A stretch of 64,000 nt of DNA from NCBI RefSeq assembly GCF_024199845.1, contig NZ_JANADO010000001.1, forward strand, positions 310,001 through 374,000. Direction: 5' to 3'. Under the pieces are notes generated by a model. That model did not search any database. It saw only the letters and a program-made list of their open reading frames with translations, and was not told where the DNA came from. This stretch comes from Bradyrhizobium sp. CCGB12 (GTDB taxonomy: Bacteria > Pseudomonadota > Alphaproteobacteria > Rhizobiales > Xanthobacteraceae). Positions 55,316 to 64,000 of the stretch are shown one piece after another. The position numbers were made by a program, and so were the translations under genes. Positions within the stretch are counted from its first letter, which is position 1. Each line of letters starts with the position of its first letter.

Positions 55316-57066
55316 GCGCCGCCGTTCCGGCCAAGCCCAAGGAAAAGCCGCCCGAGCCCTGGCGGCAGCGGCTGATCCGCAGCCTGCTCTACGGGCGCAA
55401 CGTCGATCGCGCCGCGAAGGCGCGCGCACGCGTCGGCCTCGCCATGCTCGCCTTCGCCTCGGTCTACGTCCTGATCGGCGGCCGCCTCGTGATGTTTGCG
55501 ATCGGTGCCGACGCCCACGGCGCCCGCCGTGCCGCGGCGCAGGAGGTGGTTGCGACCGCGCGTCCTGATATCGTCGACCGCAACGGCGCGATCTTGGCGA
55601 CCGACGTCAAGGCGGCGAGCCTGTTCGGCGAGCCGCGCCGCATCATCGACAAGGACGAGGCGATCGAGCTTCTGACCGCCACCGTGCCCGACCTCGACGA
55701 GGCCGAGGTGCGCGAGCGCCTGAAGACGCGCAAGGGCTTCGTCTGGCTCAAGCGCGAGGTGACGCCGAAGCAGCAGCAGGACATCCACAAGCTCGGCATT
55801 CCCGGCATCGGCTTCCTGCGCGAGAACAAGCGCGTCTACCCCACCGGCAACGAGGTCGCCCACCTCATCGGTCTCGTCAATATCGACAACCAGGGCATCG
55901 CCGGCCTGGAGAAGTGGCTCGACAACCAGGGGCTCGCCGATCTCCACCGCGCCGGCTTTGCCACCGACCGGCTGCAAAAGCCGATCGAGCTCTCGGTCGA
56001 TCTGCGCGTCGAGCACGCGCTCCGCGACGAGCTTTTGAAGGCCAAGGAGAAGTACCATACCAAGGCCGCCTCCGGCATCGTCTCGAATGTCAAGACCGGC
56101 GAGATCGTGGCGATGGTCTCGCTGCCGGACTTCGATCCCAACAATCCGAAGGAAGCGCACGACCCCGATCGCATCAACCGCCTGACCACCGGCGTCTACG
56201 AGATGGGATCGACCTTCAAGGCGTTCACGCTGGCGATGGCGCTCGATTCCGGCAAGATCAATCTGAACTCGTCGTGGGATGCGCGCGGAAACCTGCACTA
56301 CGGCAGGTTCACCATCCACGACAGCCACCCGCTCGGGCGCTTCATCAACACCAAGGAAGTGTTCACTTTCTCGTCCAACATCGGCGCGGCGCGGATCGCG
56401 CTCGGCCAGGGCGTCGAGGCGCACAAGGCGTTCCTCGCCAAGATGGGCCAGCTGACGCGGCTGCGCACCGAATTGCCGGAGAGCGCGGCGCCGCTGGTGC
56501 CGCGACGCTGGGGCGAGCTGAACACAGTCACGATCGCGTTCGGCCAGGGCATGTCGGTAGCGCCACTCCAGGCGGTGATGGGTATCAACTCGCTGGTGAA
56601 CGGTGGCTATCTGATTCCGCCGACCTTCATGAAACGCAGCGAATCCGAAGCGGCGGCGTTGGCCAAGCGCGTCATCAAGCCGGAGACCAGCGACAAGATG
56701 CGGTTCCTCATGCGGCTCAACGCCGAGATTGGTACCGCCAAGACTGCCGACATCAAGGGCTACTACGTCGGCGGCAAGACCGGCACGTCCGAAAAGGTCA
56801 TTAACGGCCGCTATGCCAAGAAGCGCGTGCTCAACTCCTTCACCGCGATCATGCCCTGCGACGACCCGAAATATCAGATCCTGATCATGCTGGACGAGCC
56901 GCAGGCGATTCCTGAAACGAAGGGTTTCATCACCTCGGGCTGGAACGCGGTGCCGACCGGCGGAAAGGTGATCGAGCGGATCGCGCCGCTTCTGGGCGTC
57001 GAGCCGCGGTTTGACCTGCCGCCGTCCGAGCGCCTTATTCTTGCAGCATCCAGGACAACCCAGTAA
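55312..57066 (+). CDS. ftsI: Peptidoglycan D,D-transpeptidase FtsI (PBP3)
   Basis: A 584-residue septal transpeptidase. One N-terminal membrane helix (near 42-62) and the PBP dimerisation region precede the transpeptidase domain, with SXXK at 300-303 (STFK), SSN at 354-356, and KTG in GGKTGTSEK near 485. It cross-links new septal peptidoglycan with FtsW. Overlaps ftsL by four bases. Confidence 0.97.
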   Translation: MSAAVPAKPKEKPPEPWRQRLIRSLLYGRNVDRAAKARARVGLAMLAFASVYVLIGGRLVMFAIGADAHGARRAAAQEVVATARPDIVDRNGAILATDVKAASLFGEPRRIIDKDEAIELLTATVPDLDEAEVRERLKTRKGFVWLKREVTPKQQQDIHKLGIPGIGFLRENKRVYPTGNEVAHLIGLVNIDNQGIAGLEKWLDNQGLADLHRAGFATDRLQKPIELSVDLRVEHALRDELLKAKEKYHTKAASGIVSNVKTGEIVAMVSLPDFDPNNPKEAHDPDRINRLTTGVYEMGSTFKAFTLAMALDSGKINLNSSWDARGNLHYGRFTIHDSHPLGRFINTKEVFTFSSNIGAARIALGQGVEAHKAFLAKMGQLTRLRTELPESAAPLVPRRWGELNTVTIAFGQGMSVAPLQAVMGINSLVNGGYLIPPTFMKRSESEAAALAKRVIKPETSDKMRFLMRLNAEIGTAKTADIKGYYVGGKTGTSEKVINGRYAKKRVLNSFTAIMPCDDPKYQILIMLDEPQAIPETKGFITSGWNAVPTGGKVIERIAPLLGVEPRFDLPPSERLILAASRTTQ

Positions 57067-57149
57067 TCAACCGGGGTGGCCATCGCCGGTGCTGATTCGG
57101 CTTTTCCTGACGATTCGGCTTTCCGGCGCGGCGTGTCGACTGGAAGACC

Positions 57150-58607
57150 ATGAAGCTGCGCGACCTCTTAGGCAATGATGCCGTGCTCGAGCCCGCTGTC
57201 GCGGCGCTCGAGGCGACCGGCCTTGCGCTCGACAGCCGCGTGGTCAAGCCGGGCGATCTGTTCTTCGCCCTTGCGGGCAGCAAGACCGACGGCGCGCGCT
57301 TCATCGATGCGGCGGTCGCCGCAGGCGCGGTGGCTGTCGTCGGCGACCATGCGCCTGATGGCAGCAAGGTGCCGTTCATCACGGTGGACAATCCGCGCCG
57401 CGCTCTGGCGCGGGCCGCGGCAAGAGTCTTCCCTGCGCAGCCTGCGACGATTGCCGCAGTGACCGGCACCAGCGGCAAGACCTCGGTTGCCGCATTCACG
57501 CGCCAGATCTGGGAGCGGCTGGGGCATGCCTCCGCCAGCATCGGCACCATCGGCCTCGTCTCGCCCAAGCGCACCGTCTACGGCTCGCTGACGACACCGG
57601 ACCCGATCGCGCTGCATCGGCAGATCGACGAGATCGCGCGCGAGGGCGTGACGCATCTCGCCTTCGAGGCATCATCGCACGGGCTCGACCAGTACCGCCT
57701 CGACGGCGTGCGCATCTCGGCCGGCGGCTTCACCAATCTCTCGCGCGACCACATGGATTATCATCCCACCGTCGCGCACTATCTCGCAGCGAAGCTGCGC
57801 CTGTTCCGCGAGCTGGTCGCGGCCGGCGGCGCGGCGGTGATCTCGGCCGATCATGATTGCTCGGGGGAAGCGATCGAGGCTGCCAAGACGCGCGGCCTGC
57901 GCGTGATGGCGGTCGGCCGTAACGGCGACGGGGCAGGCGAGGGCATTCGTCTCGTCGATGCCGTGGTCGAAGGTTTTTCGCAAGTGCTCGCGATCGAGCA
58001 TCGCGGCAAGCGCCATGCGATCCGGCTGCCGCTAGTCGGCGAGTTCCAGATCGAGAACGCGCTGGTGTCGGCCAGCCTTGCGGTCGGCACCGGCAGCGAT
58101 GCGGCCGATGTGTTTGCGAGCCTCGAACATCTCGAAGGCGCCAAGGGCCGTCTCGAGCGCGTCGGCGAGCGCAACGGCGCGCCGATCTTCGTCGATTACG
58201 CACACAAGCCCGATGCGCTGGCGAAGGCCTTGCAGGCGCTGCGTCCCTACGCCAAGCGCAGGCTGGTCGTCGTGTTCGGCGCCGGCGGCGATCGCGATGC
58301 CGGCAAGCGGCCGATCATGGGCGAGATCGCGGCCGAGAACGCCGACGGTGTCATCATCACCGACGACAATCCGCGCAGCGAGAGGCCGGAAGCGATCCGC
58401 GCCGCGATCCTCGCGACCGCGAAAGGCGCCCGCGAAATCGGCGACCGCGCCGCCGCAATCCGCGCGGCGATCGAGGACTTGCAGGAGGGCGACGCGCTGC
58501 TCATCGCCGGCAAGGGCCACGAGACCGGGCAGATCGTCGGCGGCGAGGTGCTGCCCTTCAGTGATCACGAGGCGGTCGCCGCCGCATTAGCATCGAGGGT
58601 TGCATGA
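57150..58607 (+). CDS. murE: UDP-MurNAc-tripeptide synthetase MurE
   Basis: A 485-residue ligase that adds meso-diaminopimelate to UDP-MurNAc-L-Ala-D-Glu. [14 protein letters not shown] is the ATP-binding P-loop, and [13 protein letters not shown] contains the DNPR motif that selects meso-DAP over lysine. The ATG at 57150 lies 83 bases after ftsI. Its TGA overlaps the murF ATG. Confidence 0.97.
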   Translation: MKLRDLLGNDAVLEPAVAALEATGLALDSRVVKPGDLFFALAGSKTDGARFIDAAVAAGAVAVVGDHAPDGSKVPFITVDNPRRALARAAARVFPAQPATIAAVTGTSGKTSVAAFTRQIWERLGHASASIGTIGLVSPKRTVYGSLTTPDPIALHRQIDEIAREGVTHLAFEASSHGLDQYRLDGVRISAGGFTNLSRDHMDYHPTVAHYLAAKLRLFRELVAAGGAAVISADHDCSGEAIEAAKTRGLRVMAVGRNGDGAGEGIRLVDAVVEGFSQVLAIEHRGKRHAIRLPLVGEFQIENALVSASLAVGTGSDAADVFASLEHLEGAKGRLERVGERNGAPIFVDYAHKPDALAKALQALRPYAKRRLVVVFGAGGDRDAGKRPIMGEIAAENADGVIITDDNPRSERPEAIRAAILATAKGAREIGDRAAAIRAAIEDLQEGDALLIAGKGHETGQIVGGEVLPFSDHEAVAAALASRVA

Positions 58608-59983
58608 GCGCGCCGATATGGACGGTTGCCGAGGTGGCGCGCGCGCTGGGTGCCGGCGGATCATTCCCGGATACGCCGATCGATTTCGTCACCCAGGACA
58701 GCCGCCTGGTGAAACCGGGCAGCCTGTTCGTCGCGCTGAGCGGCACCCCGAGCGGCGGCTTCGTCTCGGCCTTCGCCAGCACGCGTGACGGCTGGGAGTT
58801 CGCGGACAAGGCGGAAGCCGCAGGCGCAGTCGCGATGATCGTGCCGCACGAGATCGCAGGCATCCGCATTCCCCAGATCGTCGTGAAGGATACGCTGATC
58901 GACGGCCTCTGGGGCCTCGCGCGCGCTGCGCGTGCGCGCTTCGGCGGGCCGGTGATCGGGCTCACCGGCAGCGCCGGCAAGACCAGCACCAAGGAGTTTC
59001 TCGCCGCTTACCCCAACGCCTATGCCAGCCCGTCGAGCTTCAACAATTTCTGGGGCGTGCCGCTGACGCTTTGCAATGCGAAGCCGAACGCCAGCCTCTG
59101 GGTCGTCGAGATGGGCATGAACCAGCAAGGCGAGATCGCGCGGCTCAGCGAATTGACGCGGCCGACCGTCGCGCTGGTCGTCAACGTCCAGCCCGTGCAT
59201 CTGGAAAAGCTCGGCTCGCTCGAAGCCATCAGGCGCGAAAAGGTATCGATCGCGCTCGGCCTGTCCGAGGACGGCGTGCTGGTGCTTCCCGCCGGGATCA
59301 AGGCGTCGGACTGGAAGGGCAAGGTCCTGCGCTTCGGCGAGCATGCCGAGGTGCACGAGGTCGCGCATGCGCCGCATGGCGAGAGCTGGCAGGTCGTGGC
59401 CAAGCTTGGCAAGAAGGAGATCGCCTTCAGCCTGACGCCGGGCGCGCCGCACCGCGTGCAGAATGCACTGGCCGCGCTCGCCGCCATCCGTGCGGCGAAC
59501 CTCGATGCGGCGACGCTCGCCATCAAGCTCGATCGCGTCGGCATCATGACCGGCCGCGGCGTCGAGCAGGCGGTCGGTGGTGTCACCGTGATCGACGACA
59601 GTTTCAACGGCAATCCCGCCAGCGTCGCTGCTGCGCTGCAAAGCCTCCAGGCGCGCAACGTGACCGGCGGCCGGCGCATTGCGGTGCTCGGCGACATGCT
59701 GGAGCTGGGCGCTGACGCACCAAGCTACCACACCGGCCTTGCCAAGCATCTTGAAGGCATCGACGGCGTCTACTGCGTCGGGCCGCTGATGCGCCATCTC
59801 TTCGACGTGCTGCCATCAGGCAAGGGCCTCGGCTGGCACGACGATCCTGCCACGCTGAAGCCGAGCGAGGTTGCGAGCCTGCTGAAGGCAGGCGACGTCG
59901 TGGTTGTCAAGGGCAGCAAGAAGATGTTCTGGGTCAACAAGTTTGTGCCGGGCCTGGTGGCCGCCTTGCAGGCAAAGGCGTAA
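58604..59983 (+). CDS. murF: UDP-MurNAc-pentapeptide synthetase MurF
   Basis: A 459-residue ligase that adds D-Ala-D-Ala to the tripeptide precursor. GLTGSAGKTSTKEFLAAY is the P-loop, SSFNNFWGVPLTL and VVEMGMNQQGEIARLSELTR are MurF signatures. Coupled to murE by an ATGA overlap. A gap of 117 bases before mraY holds no gene. Confidence 0.97.
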   Translation: MSAPIWTVAEVARALGAGGSFPDTPIDFVTQDSRLVKPGSLFVALSGTPSGGFVSAFASTRDGWEFADKAEAAGAVAMIVPHEIAGIRIPQIVVKDTLIDGLWGLARAARARFGGPVIGLTGSAGKTSTKEFLAAYPNAYASPSSFNNFWGVPLTLCNAKPNASLWVVEMGMNQQGEIARLSELTRPTVALVVNVQPVHLEKLGSLEAIRREKVSIALGLSEDGVLVLPAGIKASDWKGKVLRFGEHAEVHEVAHAPHGESWQVVAKLGKKEIAFSLTPGAPHRVQNALAALAAIRAANLDAATLAIKLDRVGIMTGRGVEQAVGGVTVIDDSFNGNPASVAAALQSLQARNVTGGRRIAVLGDMLELGADAPSYHTGLAKHLEGIDGVYCVGPLMRHLFDVLPSGKGLGWHDDPATLKPSEVASLLKAGDVVVVKGSKKMFWVNKFVPGLVAALQAKA

Positions 59984-60100
59984 ACTGCTTGGAAGGCGCT
60001 GTTCCCGAATCCCACCCTTTGCGGCGAATGCGCGTGAGGCATGTTGAGGCCGAGAACAAATCCAAGGCCGCGTGTGCAAAGGCGCCATAGGACCGTCTGA

Positions 60101-61204
60101 ATGTTTTACTGGCTGATCGAGCTCTCCAACACATTTCCGGGCTTGGGTGCATTTCGCACCTTCCTGAACGTCTTCCGCTACATCACCTTCCGCACCGGCG
60201 GCGCCGTCGTCACTGGCGCGCTGTTCGTGTTCCTGTTCGGACCCTGGATCATCGATCACTTGCGCATCCGTCAGGGCAAGGGCCAGCCGATCCGCACCGA
60301 CGGTCCGCAATCGCATCTCGCCAAGAAGGGCACGCCCACCATGGGTGGCCTGATGATCCTGTCAGGCCTCACCGTCGGCACGGTGCTGTGGGCAAATCCG
60401 CTCAACCCCTATGTCTGGATCGTGCTGGCGGTGACGCTCGGCTTCGGGTTCGTCGGCTTCTATGACGATTACCTTAAGGTGACCAAGCAGACCACGACCG
60501 GGTTCGGCAGCAAGCTTCGCCTGCTGATCGAGGCGGCGATCGCGCTGGTGGCCTGCTACGCGCTGGTGCGGCTGAACCGCGATCCCGCATCGACCGCGCT
60601 CACCATTCCCTTCCTCAAGGACACCGTGCTGCATTTCGGCTGGTTCTTCGTCATCTTCGGCGCCTTCGTCATCGTCGGTGCGGGCAACGCGGTGAACCTC
60701 ACCGACGGTCTCGATGGCCTTGCCATCGTGCCCGTGATGATCGCGACCGCGAGCTTTGCGATGATCGCCTATCTCGCCGGTAACGCGGTCTTCGCCGAAT
60801 ATCTCCAGATCAAATATGTCGCCGGCACCGGCGAACTCGCGGTGCTCTGCGGCGCGCTGTTGGGAGCCGGTCTCGGTTTTCTCTGGTTCAATGCCCCACC
60901 CGCGTCGATCTTCATGGGCGACACCGGCTCGCTCGCGCTCGGCGGCATGCTGGGTGCGATCGCGGTCGCGGTGAAGCACGAGATCGTGCTCGCGGTGATC
61001 GGTGGCCTGTTCGTCCTGGAGGCGGTCTCCGTCATCGTGCAAGTCGTGTCGTTCAAGCTCACGGGCAAGCGCATCTTCCGCATGGCGCCGATCCATCACC
61101 ATTTCGAGCAGCTCGGCTGGACCGAGCCGCAGATCGTGATCCGCTTCTGGATCATCTCCGTAATGCTGGCGCTCGCCGGCCTGTCGACGCTGAAGCTGCG
61201 GTGA
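60101..61204 (+). CDS. mraY: Phospho-MurNAc-pentapeptide transferase MraY
   Basis: A 367-residue, ten-helix inner-membrane enzyme that moves phospho-MurNAc-pentapeptide to undecaprenyl phosphate, giving lipid [28 protein letters not shown] (catalytic Asp), and [13 protein letters not shown] (metal-binding His) are invariant motifs. murD starts seven bases after its stop. Confidence 0.98.
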   Translation: MFYWLIELSNTFPGLGAFRTFLNVFRYITFRTGGAVVTGALFVFLFGPWIIDHLRIRQGKGQPIRTDGPQSHLAKKGTPTMGGLMILSGLTVGTVLWANPLNPYVWIVLAVTLGFGFVGFYDDYLKVTKQTTTGFGSKLRLLIEAAIALVACYALVRLNRDPASTALTIPFLKDTVLHFGWFFVIFGAFVIVGAGNAVNLTDGLDGLAIVPVMIATASFAMIAYLAGNAVFAEYLQIKYVAGTGELAVLCGALLGAGLGFLWFNAPPASIFMGDTGSLALGGMLGAIAVAVKHEIVLAVIGGLFVLEAVSVIVQVVSFKLTGKRIFRMAPIHHHFEQLGWTEPQIVIRFWIISVMLALAGLSTLKLR

Positions 61205-61211
61205 TCGATCG

Positions 61212-62609
61212 ATGATTCCGGTCACGTCCTTTGCCGGCAAGACCGTCGCGGTGTTCGGCCTCGGCGGTTCCGGGCTCGCCTCCTGCCACGCGCTGAAGGC
61301 GGGTGGCGCCGAAGTGATCGCCGCCGACGACAATACCGAGAACGTCGCCAAGGCCGCGCAGGCCGGCTTCATCACTGCTGATCTGCGCAACGTCTCCTGG
61401 GCGAATTTCGCGGCGCTCGTGCTGGCGCCCGGCGTGCCGCTGACCCATCCGGTGCCGCACTGGAGCGTGCTGAAGGCGCGCGAGGCAGGCTGTGAGGTGA
61501 TCGGCGACATCGAGCTGTTCTGCCGCGAACGCCGCCGCCACGCGCCGAACGCGCCGCTCGTCGCCATCACCGGCACCAACGGCAAATCGACCACGACGGC
61601 GTTGATCGCGCACCTGACGAAAGTTGCCGGCTACGACACCCAGATGGGCGGCAATATCGGCACCGCGATCTTGTCGCTGGAGCCGCCGCGCATGGGCCGC
61701 GTCCACGTCATCGAGATGTCGTCCTACCAGATCGACCTCACGCCCTCGCTCGATCCCTCCGTCGGCATTTTGCTCAACGTCAGCGAAGATCACATCGACC
61801 GCCATGGCACGATCGCGCACTACGCCGCGGTGAAGGAAAGGCTCGTCGCCGGCGTGCAGGCTGGCGGCACCGCGATCGTCGGCGTCGACGACGGCTTTTG
61901 CCGCGACATCGCCGACCGGCTCGACCGCGCCGGCAAGAACGTGGTGCGCATCTCCGTCAAGAATCCGCTCGCGAGCGGCATCTATGTCGAGCACGGGAAT
62001 ATTATTCGTACCTCGGGCGGGGCACGTAGCGAGATCGCCGCGCTCGGCGGCATCGGCTCCCTACGCGGCCAGCACAACGCGCAGAACGCCGCCTGCGCGG
62101 CGGCCGCCGCGCTCGCGATGGGCATCAGCCAGGACGTACTGCAGAACGGCTTGCGCAGCTTTCCGGGCCTTGCGCACCGCATGGAGCAGGTCGGCCGCCG
62201 CGGCAACGTGCTGTTCGTCAACGACTCCAAGGGCACCAACGCGGACGCCACCGCGCATGCGCTGTCGTCCTTTTCGGACATCTTCTGGATCGCCGGCGGC
62301 AAGCCGAAGGCGGGCGGCATTACTGGCCTCACCGGCTTCTTCCCGCGCATTCGAAAGGCCTATCTGATCGGCGAGGCCGCGCAGGAATTTTCCGGCACGC
62401 TCGGCTCGGTTGCGCACGAGGTCAGCCAGACGCTGGACGTCGCCGTCGAGCACGCTGCGCGCGATGCGGAAGCTTCGGGGCTCACCGACGCCGTCGTGCT
62501 GCTGTCGCCGGCCTGCGCCTCCTTCGACCAGTACCGCAATTTCGAAATCCGCGGCACCAAGTTCCGCGAGCTGGTACAGGCGTTGCCGGGCGTGAAGCCG
62601 GTGGTGTGA
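61212..62609 (+). CDS. murD: UDP-MurNAc-L-alanine:D-glutamate ligase MurD
   Basis: A 465-residue ligase that adds D-glutamate to UDP-MurNAc-L-Ala. [15 protein letters not shown] is the UDP-binding N-terminal loop, [17 protein letters not shown] the P-loop, and [13 protein letters not shown] the C-terminal domain entry with the carbamate-region Lys. The stop TGA overlaps a GTG of the next frame. Confidence 0.97.
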   Translation: MIPVTSFAGKTVAVFGLGGSGLASCHALKAGGAEVIAADDNTENVAKAAQAGFITADLRNVSWANFAALVLAPGVPLTHPVPHWSVLKAREAGCEVIGDIELFCRERRRHAPNAPLVAITGTNGKSTTTALIAHLTKVAGYDTQMGGNIGTAILSLEPPRMGRVHVIEMSSYQIDLTPSLDPSVGILLNVSEDHIDRHGTIAHYAAVKERLVAGVQAGGTAIVGVDDGFCRDIADRLDRAGKNVVRISVKNPLASGIYVEHGNIIRTSGGARSEIAALGGIGSLRGQHNAQNAACAAAAALAMGISQDVLQNGLRSFPGLAHRMEQVGRRGNVLFVNDSKGTNADATAHALSSFSDIFWIAGGKPKAGGITGLTGFFPRIRKAYLIGEAAQEFSGTLGSVAHEVSQTLDVAVEHAARDAEASGLTDAVVLLSPACASFDQYRNFEIRGTKFRELVQALPGVKPVV

Positions 62610-62611
62610 GG

Positions 62612-63016
62612 ATGTCGCGGCGACGCTGGATCGGAATTGCTGTCGCTGCTCTTGCTGTTCCGGTTGCCGCGGGTTTCTTTTTTGTTGTCTTCATAGACAA
62701 GGTCATGAGCGGATTCGGCGCGTGCCGCGTCGTTCGCCAGAGTGCGTTTGCTTCCCCGAGCGGCAGCAAGCTGGTCGTCGTGGTCTGGAAGTCGTGTGGA
62801 GCGACGGTGCCCGACAGCACGCAAGCCAGCATCGTGGCGCGCGGCCGGACATTCTCGCCTGAGAGCACGCCGACCTTTGTCAGCGTGCGCGGGCATCTTG
62901 ATCCTGTCGTCGCCTGGAGTAGCGAGCGGGTGGTCAGGATCGGCTTCATTCCCGGGCCAGACCAGATCTACAAGCGCGATGAACGCGCCGGGGATGTCAC
63001 GATCAATTACGAGTAG
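62612..63016 (+). CDS. Membrane-anchored protein of unknown function between murD and ftsW
   Basis: A 134-residue protein with one N-terminal membrane helix (GIAVAALAVPVAAGFFFVVF) and a periplasmic domain containing two cysteines (FGACRVV, WKSCGAT) that could form a disulfide. GTG at 62606 overlapping murD is an alternative start. It sits where ftsW normally follows murD directly, so it is an insertion in the cluster. The family is not recognised. Confidence 0.68.
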   Translation: MSRRRWIGIAVAALAVPVAAGFFFVVFIDKVMSGFGACRVVRQSAFASPSGSKLVVVVWKSCGATVPDSTQASIVARGRTFSPESTPTFVSVRGHLDPVVAWSSERVVRIGFIPGPDQIYKRDERAGDVTINYE

Positions 63017-63022
63017 GGCTCT

Positions 63023-63124
63023 CGTTTCCCGGACGCGCGTAGCGCGAGCCGGGACCCACAAGCTACAATCGGCCCCGGCTCTGCAGCGCACCGCAAGGGC
63101 GCTGCGCTGCGTCCGGGCACGAGA
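63023..63124. repeat. Palindromic repeat (family G), copy 2
   Basis: CTCTCGTTTCCCGGACGCGC, CGAGCCGGGACCC, then CCCCGGCTCTGCAGCGC and GTCCGGGCACGAGAC. It resembles the element at 9419-9557. It lies inside the mur-fts cluster between the unknown gene and ftsW. Confidence 0.78.
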
Positions 63125-63210
63125 CTCTTCAAAACTTGAACGTCCCATTAACCCCCCGGTAACCAACCTCGGCGACCAATGGACTGACCTCTGTCCGAAA
63201 GCGGCCGCCC

Positions 63211-64000
63211 ATGCTCTCCCGTGAAGAACGCACCCCCTTTTCCGAGTGGTGGTGGACCGTCGATAAGCCGCTGATGGGCGCGATCCTGGCGCTGATGCTG
63301 ACCGGGGTGATCCTGTCGCTGGCGGCGAGCCCGCCGGTTGCAACCCGCATCGGCCTCGACCCCTTCCACTTCTTCAGCCGCCATGTGCTGTTCCTGGCAC
63401 CGTCCTGCCTGGTGCTGCTGGGGGTTTCCTTCCTGTCGCCGCGCGCGATCCGCCGCTCGGCCCTGATCATCTTCGCCGTCAGCATCGTCCTGATCGTGCT
63501 GACGCTTGCGATCGGCCCCGAAGTGAAGGGCTCGCGGCGCTGGATCACGCTGCTCGGCCTCAACATCCAGGCCTCCGAAATCGCAAAGCCGTCATTCGTC
63601 GTCATCGCCGCCTGGCTGTTCGCGGAATCGACCAAGCGGCCGGAGATGCCGGCGACCTCGATGGCGCTGGTGCTGCTCCTGATGCTGGTGGCGCTGCTGG
63701 TGATGGAGCCTGACTTCGGTCAGACCATGCTGATCCTGATGGTGTGGGGCTCGCTGTTCTTCATCGCGGGCATGCGCATGATTTGGGTGTTCGGCCTCGC
63801 AGGCGCCGCCGCGGCCGGACTTTTCAGCGCCTACCTGTTCGTTCCGCACGTCGCCGGCCGCATCAAGCGCTTCATGAACCCGGCTTCGGGCGACACCTTC
63901 CAGGTCGATACCGCCATGGAGGCCTTCTACAACGGCGGCTGGTTCGGTCTCGGGCCGGGCGAGGGCATCGCCAAGCGCAGCCTGCCGGACAGCCATACCG
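63211..64000 (+). CDS. ftsW: Lipid II flippase/glycosyltransferase FtsW (partial)
   Basis: The first 263 residues of a SEDS-family protein that continues past the window edge. MLSREERTPFSEWWWTVDKP starts it; helices follow, then GSRRWITLLGLNIQASEIAK, the conserved segment of SEDS proteins, and MEPDFGQTML with the catalytic Asp. It polymerises septal glycan strands with FtsI. The 90 bases before the ATG hold no ribosome site of note (weak). Confidence 0.95.
   Translation, partial: MLSREERTPFSEWWWTVDKPLMGAILALMLTGVILSLAASPPVATRIGLDPFHFFSRHVLFLAPSCLVLLGVSFLSPRAIRRSALIIFAVSIVLIVLTLAIGPEVKGSRRWITLLGLNIQASEIAKPSFVVIAAWLFAESTKRPEMPATSMALVLLLMLVALLVMEPDFGQTMLILMVWGSLFFIAGMRMIWVFGLAGAAAAGLFSAYLFVPHVAGRIKRFMNPASGDTFQVDTAMEAFYNGGWFGLGPGEGIAKRSLPDSHT

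Overview
The window is GC-rich, gene-dense chromosomal DNA from an alphaproteobacterium of the Bradyrhizobium/Nitrobacteraceae type. The evidence is the gene content (a thiO-thiS-thiG-thiE-thiC thiamin operon, a meso-DAP-type mur/fts cluster, many rhizobial-type transporters), an alphaproteobacterial RNase P RNA, and many dispersed palindromes of the kinds that litter Bradyrhizobium genomes. No tRNA, rRNA, CRISPR array, IS element or phage gene was recognised.

Layout. 0.1-2.3 kb: glutathione transferase, ribitol-dehydrogenase-like SDR, mismatch DNA glycosylase. 2.4-4.1 kb: an AT-richer foreign-looking gene that joins a cold-shock RNA-binding domain to a P-loop ATPase; this is the best candidate for an undescribed system. 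4.3-9.4 kb: thiamin operon read leftward from a TPP riboswitch. 9.6-13.4 kb: lytic transglycosylase, small zinc-ribbon protein, an OmpR/EnvZ-like two-component pair and a divergent Ser/Gly-rich protein. 13.7-15.6 kb: PRC-barrel protein and an orphan LivJ-like binding protein. 15.9-20.5 kb: polyamine-type ABC importer (ATPase, binding protein, two permeases). 20.6-26.8 kb: DUF4403 protein, propeller protein, a TPR/double winged-helix regulator divergent from a DUF899 gene, cytochrome c, L,D-transpeptidase.

27-33 kb is a membrane-lipid neighbourhood: glycosyltransferase, PmtA-like methyltransferase, Mpo1/DUF962-like membrane protein, class III aminotransferase, and a phosphatidylserine-decarboxylase-family enzyme, followed by a Nudix hydrolase. 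33-39 kb holds envelope proteins (FecR-domain protein with a Gln/Pro/Gly tail, two divergent DUF2147 paralogues, an extensin-like lipoprotein). 39-47 kb holds export systems: a TetR regulator divergent from emrA-emrB with a perfect operator palindrome, an ABC exporter behind a promoter and short leader ORF, a MATE pump and a TSUP permease. 47.5-52.5 kb: MocR-type regulator, DUF983 protein, alpha/beta hydrolase, rnpB, and a DGPF-protein/ECF42-type sigma pair. 52.6 kb to the end: AmiD-like amidase, then rsmH-ftsL-ftsI-murE-murF-mraY-murD-(unknown)-ftsW, cut by the window edge.

At least seven families of imperfect palindromes (30-190 bp) fill intergenic gaps, several inside operons (thiS/thiG, thiE/thiC, binding protein/permease of the polyamine importer). 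Most long ORFs opposite real genes are GC-driven shadows. Start codons were chosen from Shine-Dalgarno spacing and family homology by eye; no database search was run.
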